From positions 1-48,605 of the forward strand of contig JAGNSU010000001.1 in the NCBI GenBank assembly GCA_017987895.1: a stretch of DNA of 48,605 nt. Direction: 5' to 3'. The stretch is from Flavobacteriales bacterium (GTDB lineage: Bacteria; Bacteroidota; Bacteroidia; Flavobacteriales_F; PHOS-HE28). Both the position numbers and the translations under genes were made by a program. Below are positions 1 through 9,105 of the stretch, piece by piece. Position 1 is the first letter of the stretch, and each line of letters begins with the position of its first letter. The notes under the pieces are model-generated. The model saw nothing but the letters and a program-made list of their open reading frames with translations. It was not told the origin of the DNA and ran no database searches.

Positions 1-2
1 GC

Positions 3-1232
3 CGCAACGACCGCTGCGGTCCGCTGCTCGACAGCATGACAGCCGTGCTCGGAACAGTGCGCTCCGCGCAGCGCTTGGAGGATTGCCCATTGTGCATGAT
101 GGAACTGGCCTGGCACGAACTGCACAACGGAAGGCCGGAGAAGGCTCAAGCCTGGGCCGAGGCCATTACGAAGGCCGGGGCCTATGAACGATGGAAATTC
201 GCGCAGCAATGCTACCACCAAGTGATGGACTCGATCGCCATCGCGCTGGGAGACTACCGCAGTGCGTATGATCACCGCGCTGAGTACATCGTGATCCGCG
301 ACAGCATGAACCTGACCTCGGCGGCCGCGAACCTGCAGCGCATCGAGAACAACTATGAGGAGGAGGCGGCGAACGCACTGCGCCGCTTGGAGGACGAAGC
401 CGCTGCGAACCTCCTGCAGAAGGAGCGTACCCGCCGCAACATCCTCTTCGGTGCCGGACTGGTCGCGGTGGTCTTCGGTGCCATCAGCTACCGCCAACGG
501 AGACGTACCCAACGAGCGCTTCGCCGCAGCGATGAACTGCTGCTGAACATCCTGCCCGAAGAGGTCGCTGAAGAGTTGAAGTCCAAGGGCCACGCTGACG
601 CGAAGCACTTTGACAACGTCACCATCCTCTTCACGGACTTCAAGGGCTTTACTTCCGTTGCAGAGCAACTCTCACCAACCGAACTGGTGGAGGAACTGAA
701 CACCTGCTTCAAGGCCTTCGATGGCATCATCACCGCACGCGGCATCGAGAAGATCAAGACCATCGGCGATGCATACATGTGCGCTGGTGGATTGCCGGTT
801 CCATCGTCATCAACGCCAGCCGGTGTCGTTCAAGCAGCACTGGAGATGCAAGCGTTCATGATCGCACGGAAGCAGGAACGCGATGCGCAGGGCAAACCCG
901 CTTTCGAGATGCGCGTGGGCATCCATACGGGTCCTGTGGTGGCCGGCATCGTGGGCGTGAAGAAGTTCGCTTACGATATCTGGGGCGATCCGGTGAACAT
1001 CGCCTCGCGCATGGAAAGCAGCGGTGAAGTGGGGCAGGTGAACATCAGCGAGAGCACTTATGCGCTGGTGAAGCATGTGGTTGTCAGTTCTCAGTTGTCA
1101 GGCACAGGCGGACAACTGACAACTGACAACCGACAACTCTTCGTATTCACCCCCCGCGGCAAAGTGCAGGCGAAGGGCAAGGGGGAGATGGAGATGTATT
1201 TTGTTCAGCTGAGCGCCAACAAAAGCGCATGA
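3..1232 (+). CDS. TPR/transmembrane class III adenylate cyclase, 5' partial
   Basis: The frame is open back to the window edge, so the start is missing; the first internal ATG is at 36. Numbering from that ATG, helical TPR-like sequence ends in a coiled stretch, one membrane segment lies at about 135-152, the cyclase-transducer motif LLLNILPEEVAEELK at 168-182, and a class III catalytic domain fills the rest. Both metal aspartates are visible ([17 protein letters not shown]). The Lys of EKIKTIG and the Asp of YDIWGD, with the Asn and Arg of VNIASRM, are the set that selects ATP in adenylate cyclases. It should make cAMP at the inner membrane in response to a periplasmic TPR input. Near the C-terminus about 17 residues are added by an in-frame palindrome (1080-1130) absent from the downstream paralogues. 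The next gene follows after 19 bp, in an apparent operon. Confidence 0.9.
   Translation, partial: RNDRCGPLLDSMTAVLGTVRSAQRLEDCPLCMMELAWHELHNGRPEKAQAWAEAITKAGAYERWKFAQQCYHQVMDSIAIALGDYRSAYDHRAEYIVIRDSMNLTSAAANLQRIENNYEEEAANALRRLEDEAAANLLQKERTRRNILFGAGLVAVVFGAISYRQRRRTQRALRRSDELLLNILPEEVAEELKSKGHADAKHFDNVTILFTDFKGFTSVAEQLSPTELVEELNTCFKAFDGIITARGIEKIKTIGDAYMCAGGLPVPSSSTPAGVVQAALEMQAFMIARKQERDAQGKPAFEMRVGIHTGPVVAGIVGVKKFAYDIWGDPVNIASRMESSGEVGQVNISESTYALVKHVVVSSQLSGTGGQLTTDNRQLFVFTPRGKVQAKGKGEMEMYFVQLSANKSA
1080..1130. repeat. In-frame inverted repeat inside cyclase gene
   Basis: Two 20-bp arms (1080-1099 and 1111-1130) are complementary at 19 of 20 positions around an 11-base loop, built of iterated TCAGTTGTC / GACAACTGA units. 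The element lies inside the C-terminal part of the first cyclase and keeps the frame. The paralogues at 1252 and 3386 have only a few residues at this place. Confidence 0.85.
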
Positions 1233-1251
1233 CACCGAACATCAGCAACCC

Positions 1252-3309
1252 ATGAGAAGGCGAGTCACCGGCATTCTTTGCGGAGCACTGATGTTCTGCA
1301 ACGGTGCGCAAGCGCAGAACAAGGCGTTGATCGACTCCTTGCGTGGTGTGTTGGCCGGCCCACTACCGGACACGACGCGGATCGTGGTGTTGTACGACCT
1401 GAGCTGGGAGCTCGCTGATGCTGGGGCCTACGCGGAAGCCAAGGTCCACGCCGATAGCATGATGGCACTCGCCACGCGCACCGGCTCCGAGAGCGCCAAG
1501 GCGAACGCCTTCAACATCCTCGGGGAGATCGCACTACGCTTGGGCGACTATCCCGAGGCCGAGCAGCTCTTCACCGAATGCCTGCGGCTGAACCGGAAGA
1601 GCGGTCACGAGCGCAACGTGGCCGGCGTACTGAACAACATGGCCAACGTGAAGCGGAAGGAAGGGGATCTGGCCGGGGCCCTCACCGACTACCTGGCCGC
1701 AGTGGACATCAACAAACGCTCGGGCAACGAGGACTGGCTGGGAGCCAACTACGACAACATCGGGACCATCTACCTTCAACTGGGCGATCACCCTGAAGCG
1801 TTGAGCTACATGCTGAAAGCCCTTGCCCTTCGCGAACGGATCGGGGACAAGCCGGGCATCGCCGTCTCGTACAGCAACCTGGGGCTGTTCTACCAGCAAC
1901 AGTCGGACCTGAAAGAGGCCTTGCGCTACACCCAGGCCGCGTTGAAGACGCGCGAGGAAATGGATGACCCGAACGGTACGGCGATCTCGCACGTGAACAT
2001 CGCCAACATCCTGAACGATTCCGGGCAGCATGCGGCCGCATTGAAGGAAGCCGAGGAGGCCATGCGGATCGCCGGGGAGATCGGCGCCCAATACACCTTG
2101 GTCGCCGCTCATGCCTACGCCGGACAAGCCTACGAAGGTCTGGCACGGTATGACGAGGCGCTGCGCGCGTATGAGGCGGGGCGCACGCTGGCGGAGGAGA
2201 TCGACGACCGGAGCGACCAGGCTGAGTTATCGCTCATGGCCGTGGCCTTGCTCACCAAGACCAAGCGCTACGGCGAGGCGCGTCGCCACTTGGATACCGC
2301 GATCCCCATCGCGCGCACCGTGGGGAGCCGGGAAATGCTGGCGAACGCTTACCGCGAGCTGGAACGTCTGGATAGCATCAACGGCGATTGGAAGGGCGCC
2401 TACCTGAACCACCATATGTACGTGCAGTTCCGCGACAGCATCTACAACGCATCGAATACCGAGGAGAACACGCGCCTGCGGATGCAGTATGATTTCGACA
2501 AGGCCGAAGCCGCCGCGAAGGCCGAGCAGGAGAAGAAGGACGCCGTGGCCGCGGAGCAGTTGCGCCGCAAGAACCTTCAGCGCAACGCCTTCATCGGTGG
2601 TTTCGGGCTCATGCTCTTGCTGGCCGGTGTCTTCTTCACCCAACGTAACCGGATCAACAAAGCCCGCAAGCGCAGCGATGAATTGCTGTTGAACATCCTT
2701 CCGGAGGAAGTCGCGGAGGAATTGAAGGACACCGGTGCCGCCCAAGCCCGTCACTTCGATACCGCCACTGTCCTCTTCACCGATTTCAAGGGCTTCACGT
2801 TGTTGAGCGAGACGGTCAGCCCCGCCGAACTCGTGCAGGAGTTGAACGCCTGCTTCAAGGAGTTCGACTCCATCATGACCAAGTACCGCATCGAGAAGAT
2901 CAAGACCATCGGGGATGCCTACATGGCGGCCGGTGGGCTACCCGATCCGCAGCACGGCTCCCCTGCCGATGTGGTGCGCGCTGCCTTGGAGATGCAGGAC
3001 TTCGTGAAGCACCACAAAGCCGAACGCGAAGCACAAAGCAATCCCTTCTTCGAGATGCGTGTGGGCATCCACACCGGTCCGGTGGTAGCAGGCATCGTGG
3101 GCGTGAAGAAGTTCAGCTACGATATCTGGGGCGATACGGTGAACACAGCCAGCCGAATGGAGAGCAGTGGTGAAGTAGGACAGGTGAACATCAGCGAGGC
3201 GACGTATGAATTGGTGAAGAACGAGGCCGGCCTCACCTTCACGCCGCGCGGCAAAGTGCAGGCGAAGGGGAAGGGGGAAATGGAGATGTATTTCGTTCGA
3301 TCCCACTGA
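1252..3309 (+). CDS. TPR/transmembrane class III adenylate cyclase
   Basis: The 685-residue protein starts with a signal peptide ending GAQAQ (about 1-22). Some six to eight TPR units follow (about 30-400), then an Ala/Glu/Lys-rich coiled coil, one membrane segment (about 444-465), the transducer motif LLLNILPEEVAEELK and a class III cyclase (about 503-682). Metal-binding LFTDFKGFT and KTIGDAYM are intact. The ATP-specifying Lys (EKIKTIG) and Asp (YDIWGD) and the catalytic Asn/Arg (VNTASRM) are present, so cAMP synthesis is expected. The layout puts the TPR solenoid in the periplasm and the cyclase in the cytoplasm. It lies between two paralogues in the same direction. What the TPR part binds cannot be read from the sequence. 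Confidence 0.93.
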   Translation: MRRRVTGILCGALMFCNGAQAQNKALIDSLRGVLAGPLPDTTRIVVLYDLSWELADAGAYAEAKVHADSMMALATRTGSESAKANAFNILGEIALRLGDYPEAEQLFTECLRLNRKSGHERNVAGVLNNMANVKRKEGDLAGALTDYLAAVDINKRSGNEDWLGANYDNIGTIYLQLGDHPEALSYMLKALALRERIGDKPGIAVSYSNLGLFYQQQSDLKEALRYTQAALKTREEMDDPNGTAISHVNIANILNDSGQHAAALKEAEEAMRIAGEIGAQYTLVAAHAYAGQAYEGLARYDEALRAYEAGRTLAEEIDDRSDQAELSLMAVALLTKTKRYGEARRHLDTAIPIARTVGSREMLANAYRELERLDSINGDWKGAYLNHHMYVQFRDSIYNASNTEENTRLRMQYDFDKAEAAAKAEQEKKDAVAAEQLRRKNLQRNAFIGGFGLMLLLAGVFFTQRNRINKARKRSDELLLNILPEEVAEELKDTGAAQARHFDTATVLFTDFKGFTLLSETVSPAELVQELNACFKEFDSIMTKYRIEKIKTIGDAYMAAGGLPDPQHGSPADVVRAALEMQDFVKHHKAEREAQSNPFFEMRVGIHTGPVVAGIVGVKKFSYDIWGDTVNTASRMESSGEVGQVNISEATYELVKNEAGLTFTPRGKVQAKGKGEMEMYFVRSH

Positions 3310-3385
3310 AGCGATGGAACTCACAGCTTCACCCAACATGCTATCCGGCTCATCCTTCCTGCTACCCCGATGGGGTTCCCTTACC

Positions 3386-5326
3386 ATGAGGACCTTGCGC
3401 GTCCTGATCACCCTCGCAGTTCTGGCCATGGGCCTCGACGTACGCGCGCAAGCCGACCAGGACTCATTGCGCGCGATCTGGGAGGATACCTCTCGCCCGG
3501 ATTCGGTTCGGGCTTGGGCCCGTTTCGACATGATCGGGCATGTCGTCTATTCAGCGCCGCCTGATAGCGCGCTCGGCCTGGCCCGGGAGCTGGTGGCGTT
3601 CACGCGGCTGCACAAGTTGACGATCGCGGAAGCCAATGCGCTGAACTTGTGCGGGATCTTCCACAACAACATGGGGCAACCGGACAGCGCGGAAGTATGC
3701 TACCTGCAGAGCCTCCGCGCTTTCACGGAGCGCGGCCACAAACGAGGCATGGGCATGATGCTCAACAACCTCGGCATTATCGCCAGCGATAAAGGAGATC
3801 ATTCGCTCGCGATAGAACACTACACGAACTGCCTACGCATCGGCGAGGAACTCGGTGACAGCTCCTTGATGGCGCGTGTGTTGGGCAATACCGGCATCAT
3901 CTACGATGCGCAAGGCGATTACGACAAGGCGATGGAGTATTACGATCGCCGCATCGTGCTGGCCGACGCCATCGGCGACAAGCAATGCGCCGAGGAAGCA
4001 TGGATATGCAAGGCCCTAGGGTACAAGGCCCGCCACGACCTTCCCAAGGCCATGGACTGCTACGCCACCGCGCTGCGCCTGGCAAAGGAGATAAACGACG
4101 TGACCGGCGTGTACAACACGCTGGCGAACCTGGGCGAGGTGGCCGTGGATGCAGGAGATCATGCGCGCGGTCTGGCGCTGTTCGACAGCAGTTTGGCAAT
4201 GGCCCAAGCTCACGGCGACCGCTTGCTGGTGGCCTGGGTGAATACGGCCATTGCGCGAAGCCACCTTCTGCAGGGCCACCTTCCCATGGCCCGTGTCCAC
4301 GGCCTGCGTTCCCTCGAAATGGCCCGCGAGGTGGGGAACGTGGAGGTATTGCGCGACGCGGCCGAGATCAACTACAAAGTGAATAAAGCGCTCGGCGATG
4401 GAAAAGGCGCGCTGGCCATGCACGAAGTCTACATCTCCCTCCGTGATAGCCTGGTGAACGACGAGAACAAGCAGGCGATCATGCAGCAGAAGTTCCAGTA
4501 CGACTACGACAAGAAGGCAGCACTACTGCGGGCTGAACAGGAAAAGAAGGATGCGGTGGCCGCGGAGGAACTGCGTCGCAGGAACCTGCAGCGCAACGCC
4601 TTCATCGGCGGCTTCGGATTGATGGTGTTGCTGGCGGGCACTTTTTTCACGCAGCGCAACCGGATCGGCAAGGAGAAGAAGCGCAGCGAGGAACTGCTGC
4701 TCAACATCCTGCCGGCGGAGGTCGCCGAGGAACTGAAAGCGAAGGGTGAAGCCGAAGCCCGACACATCGATCAGGTCACGGTGCTCTTCACCGATTTCAA
4801 GGGCTTTACCGCGATGAGCGAGCAACTGAGCCCGAAGGAACTGGTCCGTGATATCCACGAGTGCTTCAGCGCATTCGATCACATCATGGCGAAGCACGGC
4901 ATCGAAAAGATCAAGACCATCGGCGATGCCTACATGGCCGCAGGTGGATTGCCAACACCCAACACCACGCATGCGCTGGATGTGGTGAAGGCCGCGCTTG
5001 AGATCCGCGACTTCATCGCTGAAGGCAAGGCGCGGAAGCTGGCCGCAGGGCTGCCCTATTTCGAGATCCGCATCGGCATCCACACCGGCCCCGTCGTCGC
5101 CGGCATCGTGGGCGTGAAGAAGTTCGCCTACGACATCTGGGGCGATACGGTGAACACGGCAAGCCGCATGGAGAGCAGTGGTGAGGTGGGAGAGGTGAAC
5201 ATCAGCGAGGCGACCTACGCACTGGTGAAGGATGAGCCGGGTCTCACCTTCACGTCGCGTGGCAAAGTGCAGGCGAAGGGCAAGGGGGGAATGGAGATGT
5301 ACTTCGTGGCGAGCGATAGAGCCTGA
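3386..5326 (+). CDS. TPR/transmembrane class III adenylate cyclase
   Basis: The start at 3386 is chosen because MRTLRVLITLAVLAMG begins a clean signal peptide. An in-frame ATG at 3314 would add 24 unlikely residues. The 646-residue product has TPR units (about 60-340), a coiled coil with EQEKKDAVAAEELRRRNLQ (very like the previous gene), one membrane segment (about 402-422) and a class III cyclase (about 462-642). The catalytic set is complete: [34 protein letters not shown]. Predicted product is cAMP. The linker, membrane segment and cyclase are close to those of the gene at 1252 while the TPR part differs more, which fits tandem duplication followed by divergence of the sensor. Confidence 0.93.
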   Translation: MRTLRVLITLAVLAMGLDVRAQADQDSLRAIWEDTSRPDSVRAWARFDMIGHVVYSAPPDSALGLARELVAFTRLHKLTIAEANALNLCGIFHNNMGQPDSAEVCYLQSLRAFTERGHKRGMGMMLNNLGIIASDKGDHSLAIEHYTNCLRIGEELGDSSLMARVLGNTGIIYDAQGDYDKAMEYYDRRIVLADAIGDKQCAEEAWICKALGYKARHDLPKAMDCYATALRLAKEINDVTGVYNTLANLGEVAVDAGDHARGLALFDSSLAMAQAHGDRLLVAWVNTAIARSHLLQGHLPMARVHGLRSLEMAREVGNVEVLRDAAEINYKVNKALGDGKGALAMHEVYISLRDSLVNDENKQAIMQQKFQYDYDKKAALLRAEQEKKDAVAAEELRRRNLQRNAFIGGFGLMVLLAGTFFTQRNRIGKEKKRSEELLLNILPAEVAEELKAKGEAEARHIDQVTVLFTDFKGFTAMSEQLSPKELVRDIHECFSAFDHIMAKHGIEKIKTIGDAYMAAGGLPTPNTTHALDVVKAALEIRDFIAEGKARKLAAGLPYFEIRIGIHTGPVVAGIVGVKKFAYDIWGDTVNTASRMESSGEVGEVNISEATYALVKDEPGLTFTSRGKVQAKGKGGMEMYFVASDRA

Positions 5327-5370
5327 GCCAGGCATCCCGATCCGGCGCTCCGCCCTGTCAGCGGGATCAG

Positions 5371-5389
5371 TATCATTGGCTATCATTGG
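5371..5389 (+). promoter_or_regulatory. Tandem TATCATTGG direct repeat before the sensor-cyclase
   Basis: TATCATTGG occurs at 5371-5379 and again at 5381-5389, five bases before the ATG at 5395. Each copy is one mismatch from the Bacteroidota -7 element TAnnTTTG. It could be a doubled promoter box or a regulator site. No clear -33 element was found. Confidence 0.35.
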
Positions 5390-5394
5390 AAGGC

Positions 5395-8300
5395 ATGTCC
5401 TCCGGTCCGACATCGTCCGTGCTTCGGGAGACCCCCCTCCTTGGCTCGCTCATCCTGCCGATGCTGCTTTGCGCACAAGTGTCTGAACCGGCATTCCCGG
5501 AACGAACGCCCATCGACACCCTCGACCTGCCCTTTACCGCGCTCACCATCAACGACGGCCTTTCGCAGGGCATGGTGCACACCATTCTCCAGGATGATCA
5601 TGGCTTCCTGTGGTTCGGAACGAAGGACGGGTTGAACCGCTACGACGGCTACACCTTCACCGTGTTCCGCCACGACCCGCAGGACAGCACCACGATCCGC
5701 GAGAGCACTATCACCGATCTGTACAAGGATGATCACGGGCGCATCTGGGTGGGCACCAACAACGGTGTTGACCTCTTCGACCGGGCATCAGAACGGTTCT
5801 TCCACGTGCCTATCGAGCACCCCAACGGCGATTGGGGCAGCATCATCAACATGACCGTTGATCGCCACGGCGATCTATGGGTTTCCAGCACCGATGCCCT
5901 GGTGAAGGTCACCTTCGAAGCACCTGTTGAGGAGGGCAGACCATTGCCGAAGAGCGCGACCAAGTGGTACGGGGAGCGCTATTGCACAGTGGCTCGCACC
6001 CGTGATGGTCGCTTGTGGGGATCGATGGCCGGGATCGCCTACCGCATCACACCACAGCACGATGGCCGCGATGTGATTGACACCTTGGACCGCTTCGATC
6101 GTCGCGATGCCCATCGGGAGCTGCACTCTCTCGCTGTGGTGGAGGATACCCTTCATGGCAAGTTGTACGGCGTTTATTTGAACGGCGTAGTGGAACTGGA
6201 CATCGCGACCGGGAAGCGCACGGATCTCTACCTCACCCGCGACAACCTCACCTGGCTCCAGACCGATCGGCCGGTCCTGGACCCCGGAGGCAAGTTCTGG
6301 TTGTCCACATTCAGGGGACTGTTCCAGTTCGACCTGCGGGCAAAGAGGATGGCACTGGTGCGCACCGCCGATCCTGACATGCGCAACATGAGCGGGACCG
6401 TGAAGCGCTCCATGATCGACCGCAATGGCACATTGTGGGTGGGCACCTCCGGTTATGGCCTGCTGAAGTACGATCCACGCATCGAGCGCTTCAACAACCA
6501 GCACGACGGCAGCATCCGTGCATTGCGGCCAGGTGCCAATGGCTCGCTCGTCGTCACCCGGTACGAGAACTTCCTCAACGTCTACGATCCGCGAACGCGG
6601 AAGTACACCACCCTGCTGCGCGATGCCAAGGAAGTGCGGCCCGACTTGAAGATCCCCTTCACCTCCAGCGATTACGGCTTGCAGGACGAGGATGGCGTCT
6701 ATTGGATGAGCATGACCTATGGCAACCTCATCCGCTACGACGAACGGAGCGGTCAACTCGACCTCATTACTCCGAAGCTGCCCACTGCGAGCATGGATGG
6801 AGGCGGCATGTTCCCGTTGCTGCTGGGCAAGGGCGATGCATTGTGGGTGGGCGGGGATACGGGGCTTTGGCGGCTCGACCGTCGGACAATGGAAACCGTG
6901 CTTTTCCGCTGGCCCATCCCGAGCACGAGCAACCCATACATGTTCGTGGCCGCGCTGCACGAAGGACCGGACGGCATCGTATGGGCAGGCACCATGACCG
7001 GTCTGCTACGCCTCGACCCGAAGGATGGATCCTGGAAGCACTTCAAGCACGAGCCCAATGATCCACGTTCGATCGCCGTTGACATCGTCTTCTCCATCGC
7101 CGCCGATCCGCAGGACCCCACCGGTGCGCTCTGGCTCGGCACCAACGGCGGGGGGCTCAACCGGTTCGATGTACGCACGGGGGGGGTCACGCGCTATACG
7201 ACCAGCGATGGGTTGCCGAACGATGTCGTCTACGGCGTACTGAGCGATGATGCAGGCCGCTTGTGGATGAGCACCAACAAGGGGATCGGTCGTTTCGACC
7301 CGGGGACAAAGAGCTTCCGCAACTTCAGTGTGGGCGACGGTCTGCAGAGCGATGAATTCAACCGCCACGCGTATTGCAAGGACGCGAACGGCACACTCTA
7401 CTTCGGTGGAGTCGGTGGCTTCAACTGGTTCGACCCGAACGACCTGGAAGAGGACAGCACAGCGGTGACGGTGCGCATCACGGACATCCGGTTGATGAAC
7501 AAGCCGATCGTTTTCGGCGACGAAGGATCACCGCTCTCCAAGCCGGTGTACTTGAGCGACGGGATGGAGATCCCGTACAGCGCGAACATGATCACCTTCA
7601 CGTTCGCGGCCATGGAGTTCAGCGCACCGGAGCTTCACCGCTACCGTTACAAACTCGAAGGCTTCGACCCCGACTGGATCGACGCAGGAAGCGACAACAG
7701 CGCGATATACACCAACCTCGATCCCGGCCACTACACCTTCCGCGTGCGTGGCATGAACCGCGATGGTGTGTGGGATGCGCACGGCACATCATTTACCCTG
7801 ACCGTGCTGCCGCCGTGGTATCGCACTTGGTGGTTCTATGCGCTCTGTGGGATCGTGGTCATCGGCGGAACGCTGCTCTACATCCGCAGCTTACGAAGGC
7901 AGCGGGTGTACTTGGAGAAGATGGTGAAGGACCGCACGCACGAACTCAGCCGCGAGAAGGATCGCAGCGAGGAACTGCTGAAGAACATCCTGCCCGCGAA
8001 CGTCGCCGCCGAGCTCAAGCACAAGGGTGCTGCGGAGGCGAAGCACTTCAACAACGTCACCGTGCTCTTCAGCGATTTCAAGGAGTTCACGCGCGTGAGC
8101 GAACAGCTTACACCGACGGAACTCGTCGAAGAACTGAACGTCTGCTTCAACGCCTTCGATCGCATCATGGAGAAATACGGCGTGGAAAAGATCAAGACCA
8201 TCGGCGACGCGTACATGGCGGCGGGCGGCGTGCCCGATCCCAGCGGGGGCATGCCACTGGCCGTGGTGCTCGCGGGACTTGAGATGCAGCAGATCATGCA

Positions 8301-9105
8301 TGAGCGACAGATCGAGCGGCGGGCGCAAGGCCAGCCCACGTTCGAGATGCGCGTGGGCATACATACAGGACCGGTGGTGGCCGGGATCGTGGGCCGTCGC
8401 AAATTCCAGTATGACATCTGGGGCGATACGGTGAACATCGCCAGCCGCATGGAAACCACCGGCGAGCCGGGCGAGGTGAACATCAGCAATGCCACCTATG
8501 CGCTAGTGAAGGACGAGCCGGACCTATTGTTCACGCCGCGCGGAAAGGTGACCGCCAAGGGCAAGGGCGAGATGGAGATGTATTATGTGCGCGCCCGATC
8601 GATCCAGGACATCGTGGATGCCGAGCCCATCAAGCCCGAACCCGCCGCGTCCATCGCCGAGGTGACGCTGCCGATGGACGAGCTCCCCATGAACGTGCAA
8701 CAGAAGTCCACGTTGTGCGATCTGAAGATCCTGATCGCCGAAGACAACGAGTTCAACGCGCTAGTGGCACAAGGCCAGTTGGAGAATTGGGTGCCCGGCG
8801 TGCGCATCGTCCACGCCGTGAACGGAATGAAGGCCGTGGACGCCATGAGAGCGGGCCACTTCGATGTGGTGTTGATGGACATCCAGATGCCCGAGATGAA
8901 CGGCTACGATGCCACGCGGGCGATCCGTGCGCTGGGTGGTGTGAAGGCGCGCATCCCCATCATCGCCATGAGCGCGAACGTGATGAAAGCCGAGATCGAT
9001 CGCTGCAAGGAGGCCGGTATGAACGCGTTCGTACCCAAGCCCTACAAGCGCGAGGAGCTGCTGACGGCGATCGCCCAAGTGCTCGAAAAGAGCGAGATCA
9101 CGTGA
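5395..9105 (+). CDS. Propeller/Y_Y_Y sensor fused to adenylate cyclase and receiver domain
   Basis: The ATG at 5395 is preferred to a TTG at 5386. After a signal peptide come two-component-regulator propeller repeats (phrases such as [16 protein letters not shown] and IWVGTNNGV) over about 40-680, a Y_Y_Y domain (about 725-800, [12 protein letters not shown]), one membrane segment (about 808-830), a class III cyclase (about 885-1065) and a receiver domain (about 1107-1233). The cyclase keeps its metal Asps ([17 protein letters not shown]), the ATP-specifying Lys and Asp and VNIASRM. The receiver has the acidic pair in AEDNEF, phospho-acceptor D1162 in LMDIQMP and the Lys of VPKP. In this family the propeller normally drives a histidine kinase; here the kinase is replaced by a cyclase. 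The receiver could be phosphorylated by neighbouring kinases. The stop overlaps the next start by one base (TGATG). Confidence 0.92.
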   Translation: MSSGPTSSVLRETPLLGSLILPMLLCAQVSEPAFPERTPIDTLDLPFTALTINDGLSQGMVHTILQDDHGFLWFGTKDGLNRYDGYTFTVFRHDPQDSTTIRESTITDLYKDDHGRIWVGTNNGVDLFDRASERFFHVPIEHPNGDWGSIINMTVDRHGDLWVSSTDALVKVTFEAPVEEGRPLPKSATKWYGERYCTVARTRDGRLWGSMAGIAYRITPQHDGRDVIDTLDRFDRRDAHRELHSLAVVEDTLHGKLYGVYLNGVVELDIATGKRTDLYLTRDNLTWLQTDRPVLDPGGKFWLSTFRGLFQFDLRAKRMALVRTADPDMRNMSGTVKRSMIDRNGTLWVGTSGYGLLKYDPRIERFNNQHDGSIRALRPGANGSLVVTRYENFLNVYDPRTRKYTTLLRDAKEVRPDLKIPFTSSDYGLQDEDGVYWMSMTYGNLIRYDERSGQLDLITPKLPTASMDGGGMFPLLLGKGDALWVGGDTGLWRLDRRTMETVLFRWPIPSTSNPYMFVAALHEGPDGIVWAGTMTGLLRLDPKDGSWKHFKHEPNDPRSIAVDIVFSIAADPQDPTGALWLGTNGGGLNRFDVRTGGVTRYTTSDGLPNDVVYGVLSDDAGRLWMSTNKGIGRFDPGTKSFRNFSVGDGLQSDEFNRHAYCKDANGTLYFGGVGGFNWFDPNDLEEDSTAVTVRITDIRLMNKPIVFGDEGSPLSKPVYLSDGMEIPYSANMITFTFAAMEFSAPELHRYRYKLEGFDPDWIDAGSDNSAIYTNLDPGHYTFRVRGMNRDGVWDAHGTSFTLTVLPPWYRTWWFYALCGIVVIGGTLLYIRSLRRQRVYLEKMVKDRTHELSREKDRSEELLKNILPANVAAELKHKGAAEAKHFNNVTVLFSDFKEFTRVSEQLTPTELVEELNVCFNAFDRIMEKYGVEKIKTIGDAYMAAGGVPDPSGGMPLAVVLAGLEMQQIMHERQIERRAQGQPTFEMRVGIHTGPVVAGIVGRRKFQYDIWGDTVNIASRMETTGEPGEVNISNATYALVKDEPDLLFTPRGKVTAKGKGEMEMYYVRARSIQDIVDAEPIKPEPAASIAEVTLPMDELPMNVQQKSTLCDLKILIAEDNEFNALVAQGQLENWVPGVRIVHAVNGMKAVDAMRAGHFDVVLMDIQMPEMNGYDATRAIRALGGVKARIPIIAMSANVMKAEIDRCKEAGMNAFVPKPYKREELLTAIAQVLEKSEIT

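Noticed and set aside
5875..6960. 361-codon frame antisense to the propeller-cyclase
   Set aside because: The + strand has regular propeller repeats. The antisense frame is a by-product of codon bias.
8715..9104. Upstream extension of the kinase frame into the cyclase-receiver gene
   Set aside because: The stretch overlaps the receiver domain in another frame and is Arg-rich. The ATG at 9105 opens a proper signal sequence.
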